Positions 51,334 through 59,890 of a stretch of DNA of 59,890 nt are shown piece by piece. Position 1 is the first letter of the stretch. Each line of letters opens with the position of its first letter. Source of the stretch: an uncultured Collinsella sp. (GTDB taxonomy: Bacteria > Actinomycetota > Coriobacteriia > Coriobacteriales > Coriobacteriaceae); contig UQUL01000009.1 in assembly GCA_900544235.1 (NCBI GenBank), positions 1-59,890 on the forward strand, written 5' to 3'. The position numbers and the translations under genes are program-made. The notes under the pieces were generated by a model that worked only from the letters and a program-made list of their open reading frames with translations, was not told the DNA's origin and searched no databases.

Positions 51334-52201
51334 ACGCCTCCCTCACCTTTCCGTGCACATGTCTGATAACCGCGGCAACGTCATCGGCCGAGGCAGTTCC
51401 GTTATTAACGATAAAATTAGCGTGAACGGGCGAAACTTCCGCGCCGCCAATCGAAAAACCCTTTAATCCACAATCCTCGATAAGCTTGCCCACGCTCGCA
51501 TCGGGCGGATTGCGAAAGACCGACCCGCAGGATGCGCGACCCATGGGCTGTGTACGCTTGCGCCTCGTAAGGTACCGCTCCATGCGCTCGCGAATGTCGG
51601 CCTTGGGCGCCGGTTTAAGCTTGAGCACGCACTCGAGGATGATCTCATTGCGGGGAAGGCTACATTCGCGGTAGCCCCAAGTGATCTCGGACCCCGCATA
51701 ATGCTTGATACCGGATGCCGGGTCAAACGTTACGACATCCTCAACCAGCGAGCCAATCCACTCGGTCCGTGTGCCGGCATTCATAGATATCGCACCGCCG
51801 ACCGAACCAGGGATGCCAACGGCAAACTCAAGGCCCGAGAGGCTACGCGACAGGGCATCGTTGACCAGGCGCGCAAACATCACGCCCGCACCGACCGTCA
51901 GCGTACAACCGTCATCGGCAACAACCGTGCGCTGAAACTCACGTCCGAGCGAAATGACGGCACCGCGATAACCGCCATCGGCAACCAGCAGATTGGAGCC
52001 CTTGCCGATGATGACCCACGGCACCTGCTCGCGATCGAGCACCGCCACGGCACGACGGAGGGCATGATAGCTATGGCACGTCACAAAGAGGTCGGCCTTG
52101 CCGCCGATACGATAGCTCGTATGACGCGCAAGGCGCTCGTCCTCGATCACATCCGTGTCGATCATGCCCGAGAGCGCCATGACGGCGTTAAACAGACCCA
52201 T
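51290..52201 (-). CDS. murB: UDP-N-acetylenolpyruvoylglucosamine reductase MurB
   Basis: 303 residues, FAD enzyme making UDP-MurNAc. FAD-binding segments are VIIGKGSNLLVADGGYRG (about 62-79) and GIPGSVGGAISMNAG (about 123-137); the proton-donor serine lies in SCGSVFRNP (about 233-241). No clear Shine-Dalgarno before ATG 52201, five bases after murC; it may be translated by coupling. A later Met (MIDTDVIED) is possible. Confidence 0.93.
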   Translation of the reverse strand: MGLFNAVMALSGMIDTDVIEDERLARHTSYRIGGKADLFVTCHSYHALRRAVAVLDREQVPWVIIGKGSNLLVADGGYRGAVISLGREFQRTVVADDGCTLTVGAGVMFARLVNDALSRSLSGLEFAVGIPGSVGGAISMNAGTRTEWIGSLVEDVVTFDPASGIKHYAGSEITWGYRECSLPRNEIILECVLKLKPAPKADIRERMERYLTRRKRTQPMGRASCGSVFRNPPDASVGKLIEDCGLKGFSIGGAEVSPVHANFIVNNGTASADDVAAVIRHVHGKVREAYGIELRPEVKFLGF

Positions 52202-52206
52202 TAGAC

Positions 52207-53625
52207 TTAAGCGTCTTTCTTGGCAGTCAGATACTCAATGAACTCGGGACCGACGGTCGTAACGTCACCAGCACCCATAGTGAGCAGCAGGTCGCCCTCG
52301 CCCACCATCTGCTCGAGCTCCTGATTAAGCTCAAGACGGCTGGAGCAGTACACGACCTCCTTGCCAGGATGCTTGGCGCGCACGGTATCGGCGAGCATCT
52401 TAGAGGTGACACCCGGAATGGGCATCTCGCCAGCCGAGAACACATCAATCAACAGCAGTTTATCGGCATTGGCAAATGCATCGGCAAAGTCGTCGCACAG
52501 GGCCTGCAGGCGCGAATAGCGGTGCGGCTGGAACACGACGTCGACATGCTTGTAGCCCAGCGACGAAGCGGCAGCAAGCGTCGCCTTGATCTCGGTGGGG
52601 TGATGGCCGTAATCATCGACCACGGTGATGCCATCGATATCGCCCACGTGGGTAAAGCGACGGCGGACGCCCTCAAAGCTCGAGAGCGCCTTGGCGGCGG
52701 AGTCGATGTCAAGGCCCAGGACATGGGCGACGGTGAGCACCGCCGTGGCGTTGAGCATGTTGTGGCGACCGGGATTGCTCTTGATCTCCACAGCATGCTC
52801 AGTGCCGTCCTCAAAGCGAACGATAAAGTCACTCTGGATGCCCTTGACATCCGGGTGCATGCAGACGATGTCGTTGCTCTCGGCAAAGCCGTAGGAAAGC
52901 ACGTGACGGCCCGTCGACTTGGCGAGCTCGACCAGATGCGGGTCCTCACCGCAGACGATGACGGTGCCGTCCTCGCCCACCAGGCTCATGAATTTGGCGA
53001 AAGTTGCCTCGATCTCCTCGATACCCGAGTAGTGATCGAGGTGGTCGGCCTCGACGTTGGTCACAATGACCACGTTGGGGTTCAGGAACAGGAAGGAGCT
53101 GTCGGACTCGTCGGCCTCGGCGACAAAGTAGTCGCCCGAGCCGTTCTTGCCGTTCGTGTCATAGCCCTCGACAATGCCGCCGATCAAGAAGCTCGGATCC
53201 AGGCCCATGCGGTCGAGCATGGTGGCGCACATCGAAGACGTGGTGGTCTTGCCATGCGTGCCGGCAACAGCGACGGTGGTGTAGCCGTGGCCCAAAGCAG
53301 AGAGCATCTTGGCACGGGGCCACACGGGAATACCAAGCTCGCGAGCGCGCACGAGTTCAGGGTTGGACTCCGGAATAGCGGTAGAGACAACAACCACGTC
53401 GGGCTTGACCTCGTCGATCGTGGCGGCCTCATGGCCCACATGCACCTTCACACCAGCGCGGGTAAGCTGGCGGATATAACGTGACGTCTTAAGGTCGGAG
53501 CCGGTAACGGCAAAACCGCGCTCGTGCAGAACGAGGGCGATGCCGCTCATGCCGGCGCCGCCGATACCGATAAAGTGGGCGCTCTTAAACTCGGGCGCGG
53601 AGGTTGCAGTCTGGGAATCAGCCAT
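52207..53625 (-). CDS. murC: UDP-N-acetylmuramate--L-alanine ligase MurC
   Basis: 472 residues. Rossmann start HFIGIGGAGMSGIA (about 17-30), P-loop GTHGKTTT (122-129), central ligase domain and C-terminal domain with VVDDYGHHPTEI (about 325-336). Adds the first amino acid of the stem peptide. AAGGAG lies 11 bases before the ATG. Between murG and murB in the cluster. Confidence 0.95.
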   Translation of the reverse strand: MADSQTATSAPEFKSAHFIGIGGAGMSGIALVLHERGFAVTGSDLKTSRYIRQLTRAGVKVHVGHEAATIDEVKPDVVVVSTAIPESNPELVRARELGIPVWPRAKMLSALGHGYTTVAVAGTHGKTTTSSMCATMLDRMGLDPSFLIGGIVEGYDTNGKNGSGDYFVAEADESDSSFLFLNPNVVIVTNVEADHLDHYSGIEEIEATFAKFMSLVGEDGTVIVCGEDPHLVELAKSTGRHVLSYGFAESNDIVCMHPDVKGIQSDFIVRFEDGTEHAVEIKSNPGRHNMLNATAVLTVAHVLGLDIDSAAKALSSFEGVRRRFTHVGDIDGITVVDDYGHHPTEIKATLAAASSLGYKHVDVVFQPHRYSRLQALCDDFADAFANADKLLLIDVFSAGEMPIPGVTSKMLADTVRAKHPGKEVVYCSSRLELNQELEQMVGEGDLLLTMGAGDVTTVGPEFIEYLTAKKDA

Positions 53626-53722
53626 GTGCTCGTGTACTCCTTGCGTAAACACTGCCTGTAACCCGTTAACTGTACCGCACCAACCGCATCAGCGCGAGGG
53701 CGACCGACGATATCCCGTCTAA

Positions 53723-54838
53723 CTAACGCAAACCCTCTACCGCATCCGCCAGAAGAGCGGCGGCCCTATCCTGAGCCAGACCACGCGCCGCCTGACGCAT
53801 GGCGTCGCGCGCCGCCGCGTCATCGACCAGGTGCAGCAGCTCATCGGCAAAGGCAGAACCGTCGATATCGGCATCGGCGCAGAGCACGCCGGCCCCGGCG
53901 TCGACCAGATAACGGGCATTGGTGGTTTGGTGATCGGCCGTGGCGTGCGGGTACGGCACGAGCACCGAGGGCACGGCGAGCGCAGCGATCTCGGCCACGC
54001 TCGATGCGCCCGAACGCGAGAGCACCAAATCGGCAGCAGCCAGCATATCGCCCATGTTGTCGATGTAAGGCTGGACGCGGTAACGCTTCGCCTCCTCGGG
54101 CGTCAGCGCCAAAGCGCGCTCGGTCTCCTCAAAGCCGTCGGCACCCGTCGAATGCAACACATAGAGGTTCTTGCGCGAAAGCAGCTCGTTTTTGAGCGAA
54201 GCCACGCGCTCGTTGAGGTGCTGGGCGCCAAGTGAACCGCCAAAGACGAGCAGCAGCGTAGCGTCCTCGGGAACGCCAAGTGCCTTGCGGCCGCGAGCGC
54301 GATCGCCCTCGATCACCGAGCGACGTACGGGGTTGCCGGTCATGAGCACGTGGTCAGGGTCACCTTCGCGCTCAAAGACCGAACGCGCTGCCGGCACCGA
54401 GATGCACACGCGGGCGGCGTGGGAGTTCATCATCTTGTTTGCCAGGCCCGGAACAGAGTTCTGCTCATGCAGCAGATACGGAACGCCCGCGCCCTTGCAC
54501 CACCCCAGCAGCGGAACCTCGACATAGGCACCAAAACCAATGGCGGCATCGGGCTTGCCGACCTTTGAGAAATGACTGGCGAGCGCACGCTTGGCCTTGT
54601 TGACACGCCACAGCGAGGTGAGCGCCGTCCAAGGACGGGAGCGGTCGAAGCCCGTGACCGTAATGGGCACAAAATCAAACCCAGCCTCGGGAACCAGACG
54701 ACCCTCGAGCTTGCGCGACTGGCCCACGAACACAACGTGGTGGCCACGGTCACGCAGCTCCTCGGCCAAGGCGAGCGCGGGGTTGATGTGTCCTGCCGTG
54801 CCGCCGGCTGCAATAGCAACGGTCATTTTATCGGTCAT
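53723..54838 (-). CDS. murG: MurG glycosyltransferase
   Basis: 371 residues. Adds GlcNAc to lipid I, making lipid II on the inner membrane face. Donor/acceptor loops GGTAGHINP (12-20, the actinobacterial Ala variant of GGTGGH), FGGSLGAQHLNE (about 186-197) and SRSGASSVAEIAALAVPSVLVPYP (about 259-282). The ATG at 54838 has GAAGGG upstream and overlaps the ftsW end by 11 bases. Confidence 0.94.
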   Translation of the reverse strand: MTDKMTVAIAAGGTAGHINPALALAEELRDRGHHVVFVGQSRKLEGRLVPEAGFDFVPITVTGFDRSRPWTALTSLWRVNKAKRALASHFSKVGKPDAAIGFGAYVEVPLLGWCKGAGVPYLLHEQNSVPGLANKMMNSHAARVCISVPAARSVFEREGDPDHVLMTGNPVRRSVIEGDRARGRKALGVPEDATLLLVFGGSLGAQHLNERVASLKNELLSRKNLYVLHSTGADGFEETERALALTPEEAKRYRVQPYIDNMGDMLAAADLVLSRSGASSVAEIAALAVPSVLVPYPHATADHQTTNARYLVDAGAGVLCADADIDGSAFADELLHLVDDAAARDAMRQAARGLAQDRAAALLADAVEGLR

Positions 54839-56348
54839 GGTAGTCCCTTCGTACACGCGGTCCCTGGTCGTCGGTACGCAGACGCGCCGACGGGTCCGAG
54901 TTCAAATCGATTCGATTATATCCGCCGCCCGCGTTGCGAGGGCTGGGGCGCTGCGGACGGCCTTGCGGAGCCGTTCGCTGACGCGGGCGGGCTGCCGGCT
55001 CGGTCGCAGAGCCATCCAGAACGGTAAAGCCGCTACGCGAAGGTCGTTCACCGCGCACATGGGCCACGCCGGCGGTGCTCTCATCCATAACGGCAAAGCT
55101 CTCACGGCGGCGATCATACTCATCGCGGCGGGCGCTCTCGTACGAAACGCGCAGGATCAACCCGGCAAGCATAAGCGACACGATAATCGACGAACCGCCG
55201 TAGCTAATAAACGGCAACGGTTTGCCCGTCATGGGAAACACGTTGAGGATGCCCAGCGCGTTAATCAGAAATTGCACCGCGAGAATGACCGCGGAGCCAG
55301 ACGCCATGAGCGCGCCCCGACGATCGGTCGCCTGCTCGGCAATGCGAAACGCCGAGTAGATCAGCATCGCAAACACCAAGAAGAACAGCACGGTTCCGAC
55401 AAAACCGACTTCCTCGCCAATGATGGCCAAGATGTAGTCATTGTGCGCCTCGGGCAGATACGAGTACTTCATGGTTGAGTTGCCGATGCCACGGCCGAAC
55501 AGACCGCCCGAAGCAAAGGCCATGATGGCAAGCGTGGCCTGATAGCCATCACCATACTCGTCGGCCCAAGGGTTCAAGGCAACCTGAATACGCACCATAC
55601 GGTACGGCTCTGCGACAAGCGCAATCACGATCACGAGAATACCGAAGATTATCACGCCGATGATAAATCTGGGGTCGAGACCCGCAAACAACGCCATGCA
55701 CATGAGGGTCAACAGGATGATCAGGACAGTACCGAAATCGGGCTGGATAAAGATCAGAAAGAGCGAAATGCCCAGGTAGATGCCCATCTTGCGAAGGAAT
55801 TCGTTGATGTTGCCACCGGGCGAAAAGAAGCGGTCAAGCATGATGGCCGAATACGCAATGGCAAATGGCTTTAAAAACTCGGAAGGCTGGAACTGAATGC
55901 CGGCGATGTTGAGCCAGCGCGTGGCGCCACGGCTGCCGCTGCCCACCAAGAACACCAAAAACAGTAGCCCTATCATACCTATGAGGAAGATCCTGAGCAC
56001 ATCCTCCCCAAACCAGCTGTCCGGCAAAACGCGCACGATGGCAATCAGCGCCAGAACACCGACCACGGCAAACGCGGCCTGTCGACCCAGAAAAAACGTC
56101 GCCGAGCCATTCTCGTGCAGCGCCTCGACCGAAGACGCCGAGTACACCATCAGCAGGCCAAAGCATACCAAGGTAAACAAGCAGGCCATGAATATCAAAC
56201 GGGGGCGCATGATACGGGCGGGAACGCCGGCAATATAGCGTTCGCTAAACGACTGCCCGCCGCGGCTGGAACGCGGTGTGGTGCGACGTGAGGAAGCACG
56301 GTCCGAGTCGGGCCTCCTCATACCTTGTCGGGGGCTCTCCTCTCTCAC
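54828..56348 (-). CDS. ftsW: SEDS glycosyltransferase FtsW
   Basis: 506 residues, GTG start with AGGGG five bases upstream, nine bases after murD. A basic cytoplasmic N-terminus (about 1-48), ten membrane helices and a long basic, Arg/Pro-rich C-terminal tail (about 400-506). SEDS blocks GSGSRGATRWLNIAGIQFQPSEFLK, LIFIQPDFGT and FPMTGKPLPFISYGGSS are intact. Polymerises septal glycan with a PBP partner. Position in the cluster supports FtsW rather than RodA. Confidence 0.93.
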   Translation of the reverse strand: MREESPRQGMRRPDSDRASSRRTTPRSSRGGQSFSERYIAGVPARIMRPRLIFMACLFTLVCFGLLMVYSASSVEALHENGSATFFLGRQAAFAVVGVLALIAIVRVLPDSWFGEDVLRIFLIGMIGLLFLVFLVGSGSRGATRWLNIAGIQFQPSEFLKPFAIAYSAIMLDRFFSPGGNINEFLRKMGIYLGISLFLIFIQPDFGTVLIILLTLMCMALFAGLDPRFIIGVIIFGILVIVIALVAEPYRMVRIQVALNPWADEYGDGYQATLAIMAFASGGLFGRGIGNSTMKYSYLPEAHNDYILAIIGEEVGFVGTVLFFLVFAMLIYSAFRIAEQATDRRGALMASGSAVILAVQFLINALGILNVFPMTGKPLPFISYGGSSIIVSLMLAGLILRVSYESARRDEYDRRRESFAVMDESTAGVAHVRGERPSRSGFTVLDGSATEPAARPRQRTAPQGRPQRPSPRNAGGGYNRIDLNSDPSARLRTDDQGPRVRRDYHDR

Positions 56349-56356
56349 CGCAACCC

Positions 56357-57763
56357 CTATTCCATTTGTGATTTCGCTGTAGCGGCAAGCTGAGCCACGT
56401 AGTCCTTAAACACGCGGCCGCGCTCCTCATAGCCCGAGAACTCATCGAACGAAGAGCAGGCAGGAGAAAGTAAGATCACGTCACCACGGCTCGAAAGCGA
56501 ACGGGCAACGTCCACGGCATCGCGCAGGTCATCCGCCTGGGCGATATCCACATCGCCATCGACATCGGCCTCGTCCATAGCGGCGGTGAAGCGCTCGCGC
56601 GCATCGCCAAAGCAGACGACCGAGCGCACGTTGTCCATAACGACGCGCGCGAAGTCCGTGAGCGGCGTGCCCTTATCGTGGCCGCCGAGCAGCAAGATCA
56701 CGTCGTCATCGGGAAATGCCGTCAGTGCCTTCTCGACCGCATCGGTGTTGGTCGCCTTGGAATCGTTGACGTAGCGCACGCCGTCAATCTCGCCACACGG
56801 CTCCACGCGGTGCTCGAGCGGCTGGAACGAGGCAAGACCGCGGCAGACACTATCGACATCGGCACCGACCGCCAAGGCAGCCGTGGCAGCGCACAGGGCA
56901 TTGATAACATTGTGATGGCCCGAGATCTTGAGCTCGGATGTAGCGATGAGCGGGGTCTCGACACCCTTCAGACGCACGATCATCTTGCCATCGCGCACAA
57001 AGGCGGCATCCTCGCCCTCAGGCTCGTCAAAGGCAACCTTGCAGATGCGACGACCCGGCGTGTAGATGTACTCATCGAACTCGTGAATGCCGGCGTCTTC
57101 GACGTCGACAACCGCCAGATCGTCATCGACCATATTGTCAAACAGTTTGATCTTGGCAAGTGCATAGTTCTTATGGCTCTTATGCCAGCCCAAGTGGTCG
57201 GGAGTGATGTTGAGCAGCACCGCCACGCGGGGGTGGAGCTCGGTTGTCGTAGCAATCTGATAGCTCGAGAGCTCAGCCACAAACCACTCGTTGTGGGCTC
57301 GGCCGTCAATCTCGTTGACCGGCGGCTCGCCGATGTTGCCGACAGCAACGCTGGCCTCGCCGGCAGCCTTAAGCAGATAATCAGTCAGCGACGTGGTGGT
57401 CGTCTTGCCGTTGGTGCCCGTGATGGCAATCCAGTTATCGGGCGACAGGCGATAGGCAAACTCGGGCTCACCCATAATCTGGGCGGCATGCTCGCGCCCG
57501 GCCTTAAAGAAGCCCGAGAACTCCGAGATGCCCGGGCACGTCACGCATACGTCATAGGCGCCCTCGACCTGTTCGGTCCCATAGACAAACGACGCACCAG
57601 CAGCCTCGAGCGCACGCGTGGCGTCATTGGGCTCAGAGGTGCCGCCGCCATACACGGTAACGGCGCTTACGCGCTCGGGATGTGCCAGCGCCCAGCGGGC
57701 GACATCGAGACCGGATTTGCCCTGACCCAAAACGAGCAGGCTAAAGACATCAGCAAGAGGCAT
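56357..57763 (-). CDS. murD: UDP-N-acetylmuramoylalanine--D-glutamate ligase MurD
   Basis: 468 residues. P-loop GTNGKTT (116-122), central-domain segments ELSSYQI and NITPDHLGWHKS, and C-terminal NDSKATN...GGHDKG blocks are in family order. Adds D-Glu to the growing stem peptide. Little Shine-Dalgarno before the ATG; it starts nine bases after mraY, so coupling is likely. Confidence 0.94.
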   Translation of the reverse strand: MPLADVFSLLVLGQGKSGLDVARWALAHPERVSAVTVYGGGTSEPNDATRALEAAGASFVYGTEQVEGAYDVCVTCPGISEFSGFFKAGREHAAQIMGEPEFAYRLSPDNWIAITGTNGKTTTTSLTDYLLKAAGEASVAVGNIGEPPVNEIDGRAHNEWFVAELSSYQIATTTELHPRVAVLLNITPDHLGWHKSHKNYALAKIKLFDNMVDDDLAVVDVEDAGIHEFDEYIYTPGRRICKVAFDEPEGEDAAFVRDGKMIVRLKGVETPLIATSELKISGHHNVINALCAATAALAVGADVDSVCRGLASFQPLEHRVEPCGEIDGVRYVNDSKATNTDAVEKALTAFPDDDVILLLGGHDKGTPLTDFARVVMDNVRSVVCFGDARERFTAAMDEADVDGDVDIAQADDLRDAVDVARSLSSRGDVILLSPACSSFDEFSGYEERGRVFKDYVAQLAATAKSQME

Positions 57764-57772
57764 GAAAGACCA

Positions 57773-58792
57773 CTATCCCAACTGGAAGAACAGGGCAAGG
57801 CCAACGGCACCAAAGGCCGCAGCGATAATCCAAAAACGGATGACGACCTTGGTCTCGGCCCAGCCCTTCTTTTCGAAATGATGATGGATGGGCGCCATAA
57901 GGAAGACGCGCTTGTGCGTAAAGTGGAAGTAGACAACCTGAATCATGACCGACAGGGTCTCAACGATAAACAGGCCGCCGATGATGAGGGAAACGACCTC
58001 GGTGTTGGTCATGATGGACGTGCAGGCAAACGCGGCGCCCAGGGCAAGCGAGCCGGTATCGCCCATAAAGATGCTCGCCGGATAGCAGTTGAACCACAGA
58101 AAGCCCAAGCAGGCACCGGCACACGCGGTGCAGAAGATGGACAGGTTCACGTCTCCGTGCAAAAACGCCATGGCAGCCATGGCGAGCATGGCAATCATGG
58201 AGGTGCCACCAGCAAGACCGTCAAGGCCATCAGTCAGGTTCACGGCATTAGAAAGACCGGCGATCATCAGCCAGCAAAAGACAATGTAAAGCCACGGGAA
58301 CGAAAGGCCGCAGATAGTGGTCGAAAGAACACCGAGGTCAATCGTCAGGCCGCCGGGAAAACGAATCTCGGGGGCGACGCCGCACCAGTTGACGGCAAGT
58401 ACCGTAAAGGTGACACAGATAATGGTTAGACCGATCATCTTGGCATGAGGCGTCAGACCGAGCGAGCGCCCATGCGTAACGGAGGTCAGGTCGTCGATCA
58501 GGCCCAACACGCCGGTCGCCAGCGTGGCGAGCAGCACGAGCACGAGCTCGGTGGTGAGCTTGCCCATCAGCAGGCAGGTCAGCGAGATCGCGACAAGGAT
58601 GATGACGCCGCCCATGGTCGGCGTACCCTGTTTAATCAAATGACGCTTGGGGCCGTCGGCTCGGACCTGTTGGCCGATACCCTCGACCTTCAGCAGCTTG
58701 ATCCACCACGGCATAAGCAGCAACGCAATGGCGGCAGCGATGCCAAGTCCCAAAAAGGCCTGATACGTAGGATACGAGGGATTGCCGAACAT
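57773..58792 (-). CDS. mraY: phospho-N-acetylmuramoyl-pentapeptide transferase MraY
   Basis: 339 residues, ten membrane helices. Catalytic blocks GTPTMGGV (about 56-63), LLATLATGVLGLIDD (about 84-98), NLTDGLDGLAGG (about 185-196), FMGDTGSLALG and the C-terminal MAPIHHHFE. Makes lipid I on undecaprenyl phosphate. GGAAGG lies 13 bases upstream of the ATG; it begins three bases after murF. Confidence 0.95.
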   Translation of the reverse strand: MFGNPSYPTYQAFLGLGIAAAIALLLMPWWIKLLKVEGIGQQVRADGPKRHLIKQGTPTMGGVIILVAISLTCLLMGKLTTELVLVLLATLATGVLGLIDDLTSVTHGRSLGLTPHAKMIGLTIICVTFTVLAVNWCGVAPEIRFPGGLTIDLGVLSTTICGLSFPWLYIVFCWLMIAGLSNAVNLTDGLDGLAGGTSMIAMLAMAAMAFLHGDVNLSIFCTACAGACLGFLWFNCYPASIFMGDTGSLALGAAFACTSIMTNTEVVSLIIGGLFIVETLSVMIQVVYFHFTHKRVFLMAPIHHHFEKKGWAETKVVIRFWIIAAAFGAVGLALFFQLG

Positions 58793-58795
58793 GGG

Positions 58796-59842
58796 CTAGC
58801 ACACACCTTCCACAAAGCGGTCGAGCTCAACAAAACGGGAACCCTTGACCAGTACAACATCATGATTTTCAAGCGCGCCGCCCATGCGGTCGAGCACCTG
58901 CTGATAATCGGAGAACACCTGGATGCGGTCCTCATCCATACCCATCATACGTGCGGCATCGGCCATGAGCTGAGCCAGCTCGCCGCCAACGCACGCGAGC
59001 ATGTCGAGCTTCTTGGCGGCGGCATAGGCTCCCACGAGCTCATGCATGCGGGGAGCCTCGTCGCCCATCTCGCCCATCTCGCCCAAGATCGCCATGCGCG
59101 AACCGTCACAGATGAGCGAGCACAGCAAATCGAGGCCGGCAGCCATAGACTCGGCACTGGCGTTATAGGAGTCGTCGATGATGCGTGCTCCGCTCTTGGC
59201 GCGCTTGATCTCCTGACGGTGACCGGTAATCGTAAGGCCCCTAAAGGCAGCATCGATCTGCTCGGGCGTCACGCCCAGACGATAGGCGACCGCGGCGGCC
59301 TTGACGGCATTGGACACGGACTGCACACCGGGAATGGCCAACATGGTATCGACCGTGTCGCCCTGACCAAAGTCGAGCGTAAAGACCGGATGGCCCTCGT
59401 CGTCGACGCGAATGTCGCGCGCGCGGACCTCGTCGTCGTCCGAGACACCGGCCAGCATCACGTCAATACCTGCAGGCTGGGCGAACGTGTCGCGAATGAA
59501 CGGCGTAAAGTCGTCCTCGCCGCCCAAAACCAGCAACGGCGAGAAGTCGCCGGCGGCGCACATGCCCTGGACAATCTCGGACTTGGCGCGGGCGATGTTC
59601 TCGCGGCTGCCCAGGATACCGATGTGGGAGGTTCCGATCTTGCTCACGATGGCAAGATTGGGGTTGGCAGACTGGGACAGGCGCTCAATCTCATGAAAAT
59701 GGTTCATGCCCATCTCGAGCACCAGGACCTCGGTATCGGCCGGAGCGGAAAGCACCGTGAGCGGCATGCCGATCAGGTTGTTGAAATTGCCCTTCGTGGC
59801 CCAGACGCGATAACGCTTGGCGAGCACGGCAGCGAGCACGTC
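58796..59842 (-). CDS. murF: MurF ligase, 5' part missing (contig end)
   Basis: 349 codons of the C-terminal part of UDP-MurNAc-tripeptide:D-Ala-D-Ala ligase, starting within the central domain (FNNLIGMPLTVL, LVLEMGMNHFHEI). DDSYNASAESMAAGL (about 219-233) and EMGEMGDEAPRMHELVG are typical of MurF. The N-terminal UDP-substrate domain and P-loop would lie beyond the window. The frame continues into adapter sequence as MYKRQ; those five codons are artificial. First visible gene of the wall cluster. Confidence 0.93.
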   Translation of the reverse strand, partial: DVLAAVLAKRYRVWATKGNFNNLIGMPLTVLSAPADTEVLVLEMGMNHFHEIERLSQSANPNLAIVSKIGTSHIGILGSRENIARAKSEIVQGMCAAGDFSPLLVLGGEDDFTPFIRDTFAQPAGIDVMLAGVSDDDEVRARDIRVDDEGHPVFTLDFGQGDTVDTMLAIPGVQSVSNAVKAAAVAYRLGVTPEQIDAAFRGLTITGHRQEIKRAKSGARIIDDSYNASAESMAAGLDLLCSLICDGSRMAILGEMGEMGDEAPRMHELVGAYAAAKKLDMLACVGGELAQLMADAARMMGMDEDRIQVFSDYQQVLDRMGGALENHDVVLVKGSRFVELDRFVEGVC

Positions 59843-59890
59843 CTGTCTCTTATACACATCTGACGCTGCCGACGAAGCTAGAAGTGTAGA
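59843..59890. other. Illumina Nextera adapter (not genomic)
   Basis: 59843-59861 is the 19-base Tn5 mosaic end as used in Nextera libraries (CTGTCTCTTATACACATCT), 59862-59875 is the read-1 adapter remainder (GACGCTGCCGACGA), 59876-59883 (AGCTAGAA) fits an eight-base i5 index read in reverse, and 59884-59890 (GTGTAGA) begins the P5 end. The order matches library read-through exactly. It is a laboratory artefact left in the assembly. Confidence 0.97.

Noticed and set aside
59843..59857. MYKRQ as the N-terminus of murF
   Set aside because: These codons are adapter sequence, not genomic.

Overview
This window looks like one contig (or contig end) from a GC-rich actinobacterium of class Coriobacteriia, most likely Collinsella or a close gut relative. 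That is an inference from protein style, G/C-rich third codon positions, actinobacterial variants such as GGTAGH in MurG, a Tat-type lipoprotein ModA, and a compact anaerobe gene set (ThiC, CyuA-type cysteine desulfidase). There are no tRNAs, rRNAs, CRISPR arrays, prophage genes or transposases.

Layout. 1-515: 5' end of an unidentified minus-strand gene behind a long leader with a possible leader peptide. 516-5929 (minus): molybdenum block, modABC plus moeA and mogA. 6141-14010: CLC-type anion transporter, lipid kinase, release-factor-like protein, xpt, MFS pump, metY, C_GCAxxG_C_C protein and yigZ. 14238-14599: RNase P RNA. 14941-19818: rpsA, HAD hydrolase, cyuA, rpiB, ndk. 20205-23665: argH, a 56-codon small ORF, argG, and an arginine-rich leader peptide upstream of argG. 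23940-30260: HAD hydrolase, polA, M18 aminopeptidase, yaaA. 30397-33432: membrane protein, then a TPP riboswitch, thiC and thiD. 33686-40217: SGNH hydrolase, degenerate PARG-type macrodomain protein, Bax inhibitor-1 homologue, phosphate permease with its DUF47 partner, nitroreductase and hypothetical proteins. 40585-59842 (minus): a cell-division and wall cluster in transcription order murF-mraY-murD-ftsW-murG-murC-murB-ftsQ-ftsZ-pgeF, then pstSCAB-phoU, then yggS-sepF-yggT-divIVA.

How the genes work together. The molybdenum genes import molybdate and insert it into molybdopterin. argG and argH catalyse the last two steps of arginine synthesis. thiC and thiD make the thiamine pyrimidine under TPP control. 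The wall cluster runs from lipid I/II synthesis to the Z ring. In many Gram-positive bacteria pgeF (ylmD) is followed directly by yggS (ylmE); here the high-affinity phosphate operon sits between them, and pgeF and pstS share an ATGA start/stop overlap.

Main points for a second look: (1) the argG leader encodes a 24-residue peptide ending in six arginines within ten residues, followed by three mutually exclusive RNA pairings, a candidate arginine attenuator; (2) a second long leader at the left edge has its own short ORF and a stem that would hide the next gene's Shine-Dalgarno site; (3) long inverted repeats recur between genes; (4) ModB carries a large extra extracytoplasmic domain; (5) yggT seems to lack any ATG/GTG/TTG start; (6) the last 48 bases (59843-59890) are Illumina Nextera adapter, so the contig truly ends at 59842 inside murF.
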